Shown one piece after another: positions 1 to 6,439 of a stretch of 22,863 bases of DNA. The position numbers and the translations under genes were made by a program. Origin of the DNA: an uncultured Ruminococcus sp. (GTDB taxonomy: Bacteria > Bacillota > Clostridia > Oscillospirales > Ruminococcaceae); NCBI GenBank assembly GCA_900752785.1, contig CAADWP010000040.1, forward strand, positions 1-22,863, read 5' to 3'. Position 1 is the stretch's first letter. Every line of letters starts with the position of its first letter. The notes beneath the pieces are model-generated. The model made no database searches. It was not told where the DNA came from and saw only the letters and a list, made by a program, of their open reading frames with translations.

Positions 1-391
1 TGAACGATACTCTGTTCTCGAGGTCAAGAGCAATCTTTTCTGCAACGAGCTGTGAGTCCATATCGGGCTGCTTAACTTCAATTATATTAATGAAGACCTG
101 CTTCTTCATCTTAGCCTCGAGCTGAGCTCTGAGCTTTTCGATCTCTGCGCCGCCTCTGCCGATAACGATACCGGGCTTAGCGCAGTGGATGTGAATTCTT
201 ACCTTATCGGCAAAACGCTCGATCTCGATTCTGGGAACACCTGCTGCATACAAGCTCTTCTTAATGAAGTTACGAACATTGTAGTCCTCAACAAGAGTGT
301 CGCCGAAATCTGCCTTATTGGCATACCAGCGTGAATCCCAATCCTTAATAACGCCGACACGAAGTCCGTGCGGATTAACTTTCTGGCCCAT
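1..391 (-). CDS. rpsC: 30S ribosomal protein S3 (N-terminal part, cut by window edge)
   Basis: S3 sits at the mRNA entry channel of the small ribosomal subunit and helps unwind mRNA. The visible 130 residues begin [20 protein letters not shown], the hallmark S3 N-terminus. They run into the KH domain, with its [14 protein letters not shown] nucleic-acid-binding loop at about residues 75-88. The C-terminal part lies beyond position 1. The start codon follows an AGGAGG-type site (CCTCC on the plus strand, just above 391). The gene lies 19 bp downstream of rplV, as usual for the S10 operon, and is co-transcribed with it. Nothing odd is visible apart from truncation by the window. Confidence 0.98.
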   Translation of the reverse strand, partial: MGQKVNPHGLRVGVIKDWDSRWYANKADFGDTLVEDYNVRNFIKKSLYAAGVPRIEIERFADKVRIHIHCAKPGIVIGRGGAEIEKLRAQLEAKMKKQVFINIIEVKQPDMDSQLVAEKIALDLENRVSF

Positions 392-410
392 TATTCAAAC
401 CTCCTTGGGA

Positions 411-746
411 TTATTCTTTTTCTTTAAGAACAACTGTAATGTGTGATGTTCTCTTTAAAATTCTATATGCTCTGCCCTGTGCTCTTGGCATGATTCTTTT
501 CATGATAGGACCGGGGGTTACGAAGCATTCCGCAACGTAAAGATTGTCCTTATCCATGCTGAAATTGTTTTCAGCGTTTGCCATAGCGGACTTTACAAGC
601 TTTGCAACGATAGGACTTGCAGCCTTCGGAGTAAGGTCTAAAGTAGCCAAAGCGATGTCAACAGGCTTGTTCCTGATCAGATCAAGAACGATCTGTACCT
701 TTCTGGGCGATATACGAGCATTTCTTAAATAAGCTCTTGCTTCCAT
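411..746 (-). CDS. rplV: 50S ribosomal protein L22
   Basis: L22 binds 23S rRNA, and its long beta hairpin lines the peptide exit tunnel. The 111-residue product has the usual family length. It opens with [20 protein letters not shown], the conserved SP.K.. rRNA-binding start. It carries the tunnel hairpin with [20 protein letters not shown] at about residues 83-102, the segment where macrolide-resistance changes occur in other bacteria; no insertion or deletion stands out here. An AGGAGG site precedes the ATG at 746. It lies between rpsS and rpsC with short spacers. Confidence 0.98.
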   Translation of the reverse strand: MEARAYLRNARISPRKVQIVLDLIRNKPVDIALATLDLTPKAASPIVAKLVKSAMANAENNFSMDKDNLYVAECFVTPGPIMKRIMPRAQGRAYRILKRTSHITVVLKEKE

Positions 747-764
747 CTGAACTCCTCCTTCCGC

Positions 765-1049
765 TTATTTCTTACCGTTGTTAGATGTTTTTGAGCCTGC
801 GTGACCCTTATAGGTTCTTGTAGGTGCGAACTCGCCGAGCTTATGACCTACCATATCCTCTGTAACGTAAACCGGAACATGCTTGCGTCCGTCGTGAACA
901 GCGAATGTATGACCTACGAAATCCGGGAAAATCGTTGAAGAGCGGCTCCAGGTTTTAAGAACCTTTTTTTCGCCTGCCTCATTCATAGCCACAACTCTCT
1001 TAAGAAGAACCTCCTGGACATATGGTCCTTTTTTAATGCTTCTGCTCAT
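765..1049 (-). CDS. rpsS: 30S ribosomal protein S19
   Basis: S19 is a small-subunit head protein that contacts the A-site and P-site tRNA region together with S13. The 94 residues begin [19 protein letters not shown]. They contain the conserved [20 protein letters not shown] block (about residues 33-52) and the C-terminal [14 protein letters not shown] motif. Length and motifs are canonical. A good ribosome binding site precedes the start, and the gene is 21 bp downstream of rplB within the S10 operon. Confidence 0.98.
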   Translation of the reverse strand: MSRSIKKGPYVQEVLLKRVVAMNEAGEKKVLKTWSRSSTIFPDFVGHTFAVHDGRKHVPVYVTEDMVGHKLGEFAPTRTYKGHAGSKTSNNGKK

Positions 1050-1070
1050 TTATCAGTTCCTCCTTTCAGA

Positions 1071-1904
1071 TTACTTGCCGTTGCGGCGCTTTACAATGAA
1101 CTTATCGGTTCTGTTGTGCGTCTTACGTGTCTTATAACCGAGAGCCGGTTTACCCCAAGGAGTAACAGGTCCGGGACGTCCGACAGGTGATTTACCCTCA
1201 CCACCGCCGTGCGGATGGTCGCAGGGGTTCATTACAGAACCTCTTACAGTAGGTCTCCAGCCCATATTGCGGACTCTTCCTGCCTTACCGTAGTTTACGT
1301 TTTCGTGATCTACATTTGAAACCTGACCGATAGCAGCCTTGCAGCCTGCGGGAACTTTTCTCATCTCGCCGGAAGGAAGTCTTATGAGAGCGTATCCGTT
1401 TTCCTTACCCATAAGCTGTGCCATATTTCCTGCGCTTCTTACGAGCTGAGCGCCCTTGCCGGGATAAAGCTCGATAGCGTGGATAAATGTACCTACTGGG
1501 ATATCCTCGAGCTTAAGTGCGTTGCCGGGCTTGATATCAGCCTCGGGACCGGACTCGATCTTATCGCCGACCTTTAAGCCGTTGGGAGCGAGGATATATC
1601 TCTTTTCGCCGTCCTCGTACTGAACGAGAGCGATGAATGCGCTTCTGTTAGGATCGTACTCGAGAGTAAGAACGGTAGCGATCATGTTATCCTTATTGCG
1701 CTTGAAATCTATAATACGGTATTTTCTTCTGTTTCCGCCGCCTCTGTGACGAACGGTGATCCTGCCGTAGCTGTTTCTTCCCGACTTCTTCTTCATAGGC
1801 TCGAGAAGGCTTTTCTCCGGCTTAACCTTAGACAGAACCGAGTAATCAGTAACAGTCATCTGACGTCTCGAAGGTGTCGTAGGCTTATAGCTTTTAATAG
1901 CCAT
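1071..1904 (-). CDS. rplB: 50S ribosomal protein L2
   Basis: L2 is a primary 23S rRNA-binding protein required for subunit association and for a functional peptidyl-transferase centre. The 277-residue product matches family length. It has the N-terminal OB-like domain ([18 protein letters not shown] near residues 53-70), the SH3-like domain, and the universally conserved [19 protein letters not shown] segment near residue 230, including the functionally important histidine. The start at 1904 is preceded by an AAGGAGTG site. A spacer of about 69 nt with a small hairpin separates it from rplW upstream, longer than most gaps in this operon. Confidence 0.98.
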   Translation of the reverse strand: MAIKSYKPTTPSRRQMTVTDYSVLSKVKPEKSLLEPMKKKSGRNSYGRITVRHRGGGNRRKYRIIDFKRNKDNMIATVLTLEYDPNRSAFIALVQYEDGEKRYILAPNGLKVGDKIESGPEADIKPGNALKLEDIPVGTFIHAIELYPGKGAQLVRSAGNMAQLMGKENGYALIRLPSGEMRKVPAGCKAAIGQVSNVDHENVNYGKAGRVRNMGWRPTVRGSVMNPCDHPHGGGEGKSPVGRPGPVTPWGKPALGYKTRKTHNRTDKFIVKRRNGK

Positions 1905-1935
1905 TTATTTCACTCCTTAAAAATGCGTTTTTTGC

Positions 1936-1950
1936 GGGAGCATTACTCCC
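1936..1950 (-). other. Small hairpin in the rplW-rplB spacer
   Basis: The RNA reads GGGAG-TAATG-CTCCC, a perfect 5-bp GC-rich stem with a 5-nt loop. It lies between the rplW stop codon and the rplB ribosome binding site. No U-tract follows directly, so it is not a standard terminator. It may be an RNA stability or processing element, or chance. Confidence 0.35.
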
Positions 1951-1973
1951 ATACTTTTCCGACGGGCTGAAAA

Positions 1974-2267
1974 TTAAACCATGCCCTCGAAGAACTCGAT
2001 AGCCTTGGAATCCTCTGTGAGGACAACAATAGCCTTCTTCCAATCGGATGTCTTTCCAACAAATCTGCCGACTCTCTTAGTTCTGCCATTGCAGTTCATT
2101 GTTGTGACCTTAGCTACCTTAACGCCGAAAAGCTGTTCTACAGCCTTCTTGATCTCGGGCTTGTTGGCGTCTGTAGCAACCTTAAAGGTGTACTTGCCCA
2201 CCTGAAGCTCATCCATGCTCTTCTCGGTAATAACGGGCTTTAAAATAATATCCTGCGGTGCTTTCAT
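1974..2267 (-). CDS. rplW: 50S ribosomal protein L23
   Basis: L23 lies at the peptide exit-tunnel opening and is the docking site for trigger factor and SRP. The 97-residue product begins [18 protein letters not shown], the typical KPVITEKS start. It includes the central [20 protein letters not shown] block and the extended loop [20 protein letters not shown] at about residues 60-79. The start codon overlaps the rplD stop codon by one base (TAATG), a classic translational-coupling arrangement. Length and motifs are canonical. Confidence 0.98.
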   Translation of the reverse strand: MKAPQDIILKPVITEKSMDELQVGKYTFKVATDANKPEIKKAVEQLFGVKVAKVTTMNCNGRTKRVGRFVGKTSDWKKAIVVLTEDSKAIEFFEGMV

Positions 2268-2890
2268 TATGCGTACACCTCCTCGATCTTTCCAACGGCA
2301 TTCTTAACAACGATAAATTTATCATAGTTGAGAATATCGTAAACATTAAGAGTGTTTACGGCAGCAGTCTTAACATTGGGAATGTTTGCTGCGCTCTTTA
2401 TAACCTTTGCGTCAGCCTCAGCGGTAACGATAAGAGCCTTACCCTCAACGCCGAGCGCTTTAAGCATTTCAACAATAGTCTTTGTCTTGTAGCCGTCAAG
2501 CGTGAGAGCGTCAAGAACGATCATGTTATTGTCGATAACCTTTGTGGAAAGAGCGGACTTCATTGCAAGCCGTCTTACCTTCTTATTAAGCGTATAGCTG
2601 TAATCTCTGGGCTTAGGTCCGAGAGCGATTCCGCCGTGAACCCACTGAGGAGCACGTGTCGAACCCTGTCGTGCATGACCTGTTCCCTTCTGTCTCCAGG
2701 GCTTTCTTCCGCCGCCGCTTACTTCTGTTCTTGTAAGTGTAGACTGTGTTCCCTGTCTCTGATTTGCAAGGTAATTAACTACCATTGCGTGCATTACAGC
2801 TTCGTTGGGAGTAACTCCGAATACGGCGTCTGAAAGCTCTGTTTCGGAAACCTGCTTACCAGCCATATCAAATACTGAAATTGTAGACAT
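2267..2890 (-). CDS. rplD: 50S ribosomal protein L4
   Basis: L4 binds domain I of 23S rRNA, and its long loop forms part of the exit tunnel constriction with L22. In gammaproteobacteria it also represses its own operon, but that is not shown for Firmicutes. The 207 residues contain the conserved tunnel loop: [20 protein letters not shown] near residues 59-78, followed by [19 protein letters not shown]. Its stop codon shares one base with the rplW start. It begins 17 bp after the rplC stop, with an AAGGAGGAA site in between. Length is normal. Confidence 0.98.
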   Translation of the reverse strand: MSTISVFDMAGKQVSETELSDAVFGVTPNEAVMHAMVVNYLANQRQGTQSTLTRTEVSGGGRKPWRQKGTGHARQGSTRAPQWVHGGIALGPKPRDYSYTLNKKVRRLAMKSALSTKVIDNNMIVLDALTLDGYKTKTIVEMLKALGVEGKALIVTAEADAKVIKSAANIPNVKTAAVNTLNVYDILNYDKFIVVKNAVGKIEEVYA

Positions 2891-2907
2891 TAACGTTTCC
2901 TCCTTCC

Positions 2908-3540
2908 TTAAGCCTTAACGCTGTCAACGATATAAACGATACCGCCCTTAGGACCGGGAACCGCACCCTTGATAGCGATGAGATTATTTTCTGCGTCTAT
3001 TTTAACTATTTCGAGATTCTGAACAGTAACCTGCTCCGCACCCATATGACCTGCCATACCCTTGCCCTTATAAATTCTTGAAGGGGATGAACAAGCACCC
3101 ATTGAACCTGCCTGTCTGTGAACAGGACCCGTACCATGAGTTTCCTTGAGTCTGTGCTGGTTGTGACGCTTGATTGCGCCCTGGAATCCCTTACCCTTGC
3201 TTGTGCCGACAACGTCGATAGCGTCGCCAACTGCAAAGGTATCAGCCTTTACGATGTCTCCGACATTAAGCGAATCGCAGTCTTCAAGTCTGAATTCCTT
3301 GAGAGTTGCCTTGCAGGCAACGTCAGCCTTATCAAAGTGACCCTTCATAGGCTTGTTTACTCTCTGAACCTTAACGTCTCCGTAGCCAAGCTGGAGCGCT
3401 GCGTATCCGTCGTTTTCAACAGTCTTCTTCTGTACAACAACGCACGGACCGGCTTCAACTACTGTTACAGGAACTACTTTTCCTGCCTCGTCGAAGATCT
3501 GTGTCATACCGATCTTCTTGCCGATAATACCTTTCTGCAT
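2908..3540 (-). CDS. rplC: 50S ribosomal protein L3
   Basis: L3 is an early-assembly 23S rRNA-binding protein whose internal loop approaches the peptidyl-transferase centre. The product begins [20 protein letters not shown] and contains the conserved [12 protein letters not shown] and [20 protein letters not shown] segments, then [10 protein letters not shown]. The chosen start is the second of two in-frame ATGs: the AGGAGG site at 3549-3554 is 8 nt from the ATG at 3540 but only 2 nt from the one at 3546. This gives 210 residues, typical of the family. About 106 nt separate it from rpsJ, and that spacer is highly structured. Confidence 0.97.
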   Translation of the reverse strand: MQKGIIGKKIGMTQIFDEAGKVVPVTVVEAGPCVVVQKKTVENDGYAALQLGYGDVKVQRVNKPMKGHFDKADVACKATLKEFRLEDCDSLNVGDIVKADTFAVGDAIDVVGTSKGKGFQGAIKRHNQHRLKETHGTGPVHRQAGSMGACSSPSRIYKGKGMAGHMGAEQVTVQNLEIVKIDAENNLIAIKGAVPGPKGGIVYIVDSVKA

Positions 3541-3566
3541 TTGCATTTCCTCCTGTTAGGTTATTG

Positions 3567-3646
3567 GTTGATAAATAATCAACTTGACCGGCGGACTACC
3601 GCCATTCCGCTTCCCAAAGCGGTGATTTCGGGCATAATGCGGTCAA
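3567..3646 (-). ncRNA. Structured RNA spacer between rpsJ and rplC (candidate cis-regulatory element)
   Basis: The transcript right after the rpsJ TAA can form a branched structure. The outer stem is TTGACCG (3646-3640) with CGGTCAA (3590-3584). Inside it are hairpin CCGCTT-TGGG-AAGCGG (3622-3607), hairpin GGCGG-TAGT-CCGCC (3603-3590) and a weak GCA-TTA-TGC hairpin (3640-3632). One G is shared between the outer stem and an inner hairpin, so the outer stem is 6 or 7 bp. A fourth hairpin, GTTGAT-TATTT-ATCAAC (3583-3567), follows before the rplC ribosome binding site. This is direct sequence complementarity; a regulatory role, for example binding of an L-protein, is inference. Confidence 0.55.
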
Positions 3647-3961
3647 TTACTTGACCTCCATAACAACGTCTACGCCTGCGGGGATCTCAAGCTTATCAAG
3701 AGCAGCGGTTGTCTTTTCTGTAGGACGGATAACGTCCACCAGTCTCTTGTGAGTTCTCATCTCGAACTGCTCGCGGCTGTCCTTGTACTTATGAACGGCG
3801 CGGAGAATAGTAACAACTTCCTTGTCTGTAGGGAGCGGGATAGGTCCTGAAACTCTTGCACCGCTTCTCTTAGCTGCCTCAACGATCTTAGCTGCTGCGA
3901 TATCAACAGTAGCGTGATCGTAACCCTTGATCTTGAATCTGATTTTTTCGTTGACTGCCAT
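3647..3961 (-). CDS. rpsJ: 30S ribosomal protein S10
   Basis: S10 is a head protein of the small subunit and, as NusE, a partner of NusB in transcription antitermination. The 104-residue product begins [20 protein letters not shown]. It contains [32 protein letters not shown] in pieces across residues 39-70, including the [11 protein letters not shown] loop usual in Gram-positives. It is the first gene of the S10 operon. A GAGGAGGCG site lies just upstream of the ATG at 3961, and a leader of about 315 nt with its own terminator separates it from the promoter at 4285-4313. Confidence 0.98.
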   Translation of the reverse strand: MAVNEKIRFKIKGYDHATVDIAAAKIVEAAKRSGARVSGPIPLPTDKEVVTILRAVHKYKDSREQFEMRTHKRLVDVIRPTEKTTAALDKLEIPAGVDVVMEVK

Positions 3962-4278
3962 TATTTTCGCCTCCTCGGATCAATTATATGGGGACGTAAA
4001 TCTGGGACATCACACGTTTCCGTGTGTTTCACGCTCTTTTCGATAAAAAAACCCGAAAAACCTTATGTTTTCCGAGTGTAATGAGCAAATAAGCACAAAA
4101 TGGCATAATTGGAGCATACGCAAGCTGCACCGCAAAAATACCACAAACAGTGTTCATTATCCCAATCGCCCGGTTTAAAATCGGACATACTCCACGAAAA
4201 TTACCCGGCACACCGCCGGCAACCTTTCGTCTCAACGCATATCGTTTTGCAGTCTGTATGCATATAACGCACACAACA
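3962..4278 (-). promoter_or_regulatory. Long structured 5' leader of the S10 operon
   Basis: About 315 nt lie between the predicted transcription start (near 4278) and the rpsJ ATG. I see no convincing gene here. In transcription order the leader holds a CCGGC-GGTGT-GCCGG hairpin (4219-4205), an intrinsic terminator (4076-4045), and CACACG-GAAA-CGTGTG (4026-4011), a perfect 6-bp stem closed by a GNRA tetraloop. The segment TTTTCGTGGAG (4200-4190) could pair imperfectly with the 5' arm of the terminator (CTCGGAAAA, 4076-4068), which would give an alternative antiterminator. The stems are seen in the sequence; attenuation is inferred. Confidence 0.55.
4045..4076 (-). terminator. Intrinsic terminator inside the S10 leader (probable attenuator)
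   Basis: The RNA reads CTCGGAAAAC, loop ATAAG, GTTTTTCGGG, then seven U residues. It is a 10-bp stem with two G-U pairs, 5' arm at 4076-4067 and 3' arm at 4061-4052, with the U-tract at 4051-4045. It lies about 200 nt downstream of the S10 promoter and 83 nt upstream of the rpsJ start codon, with no gene ending immediately before it. It therefore appears to control read-through into the operon. Confidence 0.7.
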
Positions 4279-4284
4279 CATGTG

Positions 4285-4313
4285 ATTATACCATATTTCA
4301 TAATGAATTGCAA
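4285..4313 (-). promoter_or_regulatory. Sigma-A promoter of the S10 operon
   Basis: On the minus strand the -35 is TTGCAA (4313-4308), the spacer is exactly 17 nt, and the -10 is TATAAT (4290-4285) with an upstream TG (TGGTATAAT), an extended -10. A- and T-tracts lie directly upstream, as in UP elements of strong ribosomal promoters. Predicted start of transcription is near 4278. Confidence 0.85.
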
Positions 4314-4384
4314 CATTTTCCAAAAATTTGTCCCAAAATCAAATGTAAATTTTTAAAAAATAAACAAAATAATTTAATTAATCC

Positions 4385-5293
4385 TTAACCAATAAGTCCG
4401 GATCGCTCTATTCCTTCTGTAAATCGCTTTTGAAGAAATATATATATCAATAGTATAGGTGCAATTGATACAAGGCAGCCTGCCTGATTCCAAACAATTC
4501 GCTCACGCTCGCTCACCTGTATGGAAGCGTCGCCGAAAAGACGCATTTTCAATTCATTGTCAAGATTATAGAGCATTGTTGCAACGGTTTTTGTATTATG
4601 AAAGAACATTGTACTTATATAATAATCATTCCAATACCACACTATTGAAAAAAGGAAAACCGTCAGCACAGAGGACGCCGCGTTCGGCAGCATTACTCTG
4701 ACAAAGGTCATAAACGGTCCGCAGCCGTCGATACAGGCAGCATCCTCCAGTTCACGGGGCAGCGCTCGAAAAAATTGACGGAATATAAGTATCATAAGTC
4801 CCGAACGTATACCGTTTGCTGTTAACGCCGGAAGATACATTGAGAGCATATTGTCAATAAGATTTACTGTTGCCACACCGCGGATTCCGAAAAATCTGAA
4901 TCTAAAAAACAGCGGAAGCGAGATAATTTGCGCAGGAACGAGTATCATCATTATAACAATACAAAAAAGGATTTTTTTCCCTTTGAAATCGAACCTTGCA
5001 AAGCCATAGCCGGTAAGAGCACACGAAAACACCTGCAATACCGAACAGACTAAATTAAGTACAACAGTATTTCGCAGAGTCCTGCCGAAATCCATAGCCT
5101 GCACCGTCTCTTTCAGCACCGAGAGAGTCAGATGCCGCGGCAGCCAGATGACCGTCGGATCGTTCATGTCGCCGCGCTCGCGAAAGGTACAGCTTATCAT
5201 ATATATAAGAGGATACATTATTATAAAACCAAATCCGAAAAGAATAAGGAAACGCAATAAGCTCCATACTCTTTTACCCATGTTCCTTTTCAT
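4385..5293 (-). CDS. Carbohydrate ABC transporter permease, MalG/UgpE type (second pair)
   Basis: This is an inner-membrane subunit of a type I sugar importer of the MalG class (BPD_transp_1 family). The 302-residue product has six predicted membrane segments, the first at about residues 13-32 (FLILFGFGFIIMYPLIYMIS). The EAA loop (LEDAACIDGCGPFMTFVRVM then LPN) lies at about 187-209, where the ATPase docks. The start chosen is the ATG at 5293 because an AAAGGTGG site lies 8 nt upstream; GTG codons at 5305 and 5302 would be too close to it. It follows the partner permease by 24 bp and is the last gene of the operon. No strong intrinsic terminator is visible before the S10 promoter. The substrate is unknown. 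Confidence 0.9.
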   Translation of the reverse strand: MKRNMGKRVWSLLRFLILFGFGFIIMYPLIYMISCTFRERGDMNDPTVIWLPRHLTLSVLKETVQAMDFGRTLRNTVVLNLVCSVLQVFSCALTGYGFARFDFKGKKILFCIVIMMILVPAQIISLPLFFRFRFFGIRGVATVNLIDNMLSMYLPALTANGIRSGLMILIFRQFFRALPRELEDAACIDGCGPFMTFVRVMLPNAASSVLTVFLFSIVWYWNDYYISTMFFHNTKTVATMLYNLDNELKMRLFGDASIQVSERERIVWNQAGCLVSIAPILLIYIFLQKRFTEGIERSGLIG

Positions 5294-5317
5294 CGGCTTC
5301 ACCACCTTTATTTACCG

Positions 5318-6259
5318 TCATTCTTCATTTTCATAAAACACAAATTTGTTTACAGTCAAAGCAATAATACCGATTATTGCCATTACTATTATAAAGTATA
5401 TCCATGCCATTGCCGAAGCAGCTCCATAATTAAGCTCCTCGTTCTGCAATGTCAGTATACGGCGCATTACCATATTCATAGGACTGGTAAAGGAATCAAT
5501 AACCGTATATATTAAATTTGCCATGATAAAAGGACTCACATAAGGAAAGGTGATTTTCCAGAAATATTCCCATGCGGTCGCCCCCTCGATCTCTGCCGCT
5601 TCTCTTGCCGACGGCGGTATATGCTGCAATGCGCCGAGAAACAGAAGTATTTGTATGCCGGAACTCCATACGATACCAAAGATGTTATCGGCAATTGATG
5701 CAACAAATTCCATGAATCGACTATCTTCGCCGTATATTCCAAGGAATTCCGCAAAACCTCCCACAAGATCTACGGAAAACATCGTTGAGAACTGCTCGGC
5801 TCCTTCGGTTCCGCTTATATCCATATCACCGCTGATTATTTTGAAAACAGGGCCTGTAACAATTATTACCGGAAGAAAAAATATTGTTCTTGCCAAAGCT
5901 CTTCCCTTAAACTTTTGATTCAGAATAACTGCTATAAACAGCGAAAAAATAATTATAAGCGGAGTTTTCCAAAGCGTTTCCTTGAGCGTTTTTTCAAGGT
6001 AACCGATATAATATTGATCGTTTTTCAGCGCCGCTATATAATTTTTTACACCAACAAAGCTGATATTCAGCCTTTTAAGTTCAACAGTTATCTCACTGAA
6101 CGAATATCTCAGGGATTCCGCCAGAGGCAAAATAAAGAAAAACAGCGTTCCTACAAGCCAAAGTCCAATAAAAGCATACCCGTAAAGGGATTTTCGGCGT
6201 CGGTATGAAAGACCTCGCCTGCGCCTCGGAGAAGCTTCCGTATATTTTTTTTCGTTCAT
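5318..6259 (-). CDS. Sugar ABC transporter permease, MalF/LplB type (second pair)
   Basis: This is an inner-membrane subunit of a carbohydrate importer of the MalF/UgpA/LplB class. The 313-residue product has a basic N-terminus (RRRR, YRRRKS). Membrane segments include about 26-47 (YGYAFIGLWLVGTLFFFILP) and 97-112 (PLIIIFSLFIAVILN). The EAA loop (REAAEIEGATAWEYFWKITF then P) lies near residues 216-236. The start is the ATG at 6259, with GAGGAGG at 6266-6272 six nt upstream. An in-frame extension to 6316 would be coded by the inserted MITE and is rejected. The MITE separates this gene from the DUF5696 gene; before insertion the stop-to-start distance would have been only about 13 bp. Confidence 0.9.
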   Translation of the reverse strand: MNEKKYTEASPRRRRGLSYRRRKSLYGYAFIGLWLVGTLFFFILPLAESLRYSFSEITVELKRLNISFVGVKNYIAALKNDQYYIGYLEKTLKETLWKTPLIIIFSLFIAVILNQKFKGRALARTIFFLPVIIVTGPVFKIISGDMDISGTEGAEQFSTMFSVDLVGGFAEFLGIYGEDSRFMEFVASIADNIFGIVWSSGIQILLFLGALQHIPPSAREAAEIEGATAWEYFWKITFPYVSPFIMANLIYTVIDSFTSPMNMVMRRILTLQNEELNYGAASAMAWIYFIIVMAIIGIIALTVNKFVFYENEE

Positions 6260-6272
6260 ACAACGCCTCCTC

Positions 6273-6439
6273 TTAGAACCTGTCTTCACAAGATATAGCG
6301 CAAATCTTTTCGGCAACTTTTGCCGATCGCTGCGTAGAAAAAGCTCACCATACGACAGTATGCTTTCGCCTTTTCATCTTGCGCTCGACAAAATTATGCT
6401 CGAAAATCTGCACACTAATCTTGTGAAGACAGGTTCTTA
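6273..6439. mobile_element. MITE-like element 1 (161 bp) with TTA target duplications
   Basis: The element body is 6276-6436. It has perfect 19-bp terminal inverted repeats: GAACCTGTCTTCACAAGAT at 6276-6294 and its reverse complement at 6418-6436. Both ends are flanked by TTA (6273-6275 and 6437-6439), a 3-bp target duplication. There is no transposase gene. Internal structure includes the hairpin CGGCAA-CTT-TTGCCG (6311-6325). The inner 80 bp match element 2 (11445-11576) at 67 of 80 positions in the reverse orientation. TNA-type 3-bp duplications suggest mobilisation by an IS5-family transposase elsewhere; that is inference. Confidence 0.88.

Noticed and set aside
2258..2833. Long plus-strand reading frame (191 codons) opposite rplD
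   Set aside because: It is antisense to a certain ribosomal protein gene, with no ribosome binding site and atypical composition; a shadow frame.
3118..3654. Plus-strand reading frame (178 codons) opposite rplC
   Set aside because: It is antisense to rplC and spans the structured spacer; no family resemblance.
3978..3990. TATAAT-like sequence just upstream of rpsJ as a second promoter
   Set aside because: No acceptable -35 at 16-18 nt, and the strong promoter at 4285-4313 already accounts for transcription.
4029..4316. 95-codon minus-strand reading frame upstream of rpsJ
   Set aside because: Its start overlaps the S10 -35 box, so it would not be on the S10 transcript. It has no ribosome binding site and reads straight through the terminator stem. 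It is treated as part of the untranslated leader.
6260..6316. N-terminal extension of the second MalF-type permease into MITE 1
   Set aside because: The extra 19 residues are coded by the inserted element and would start at TTG. A good GAGGAGG site 6 nt before the ATG at 6259 explains the real start.
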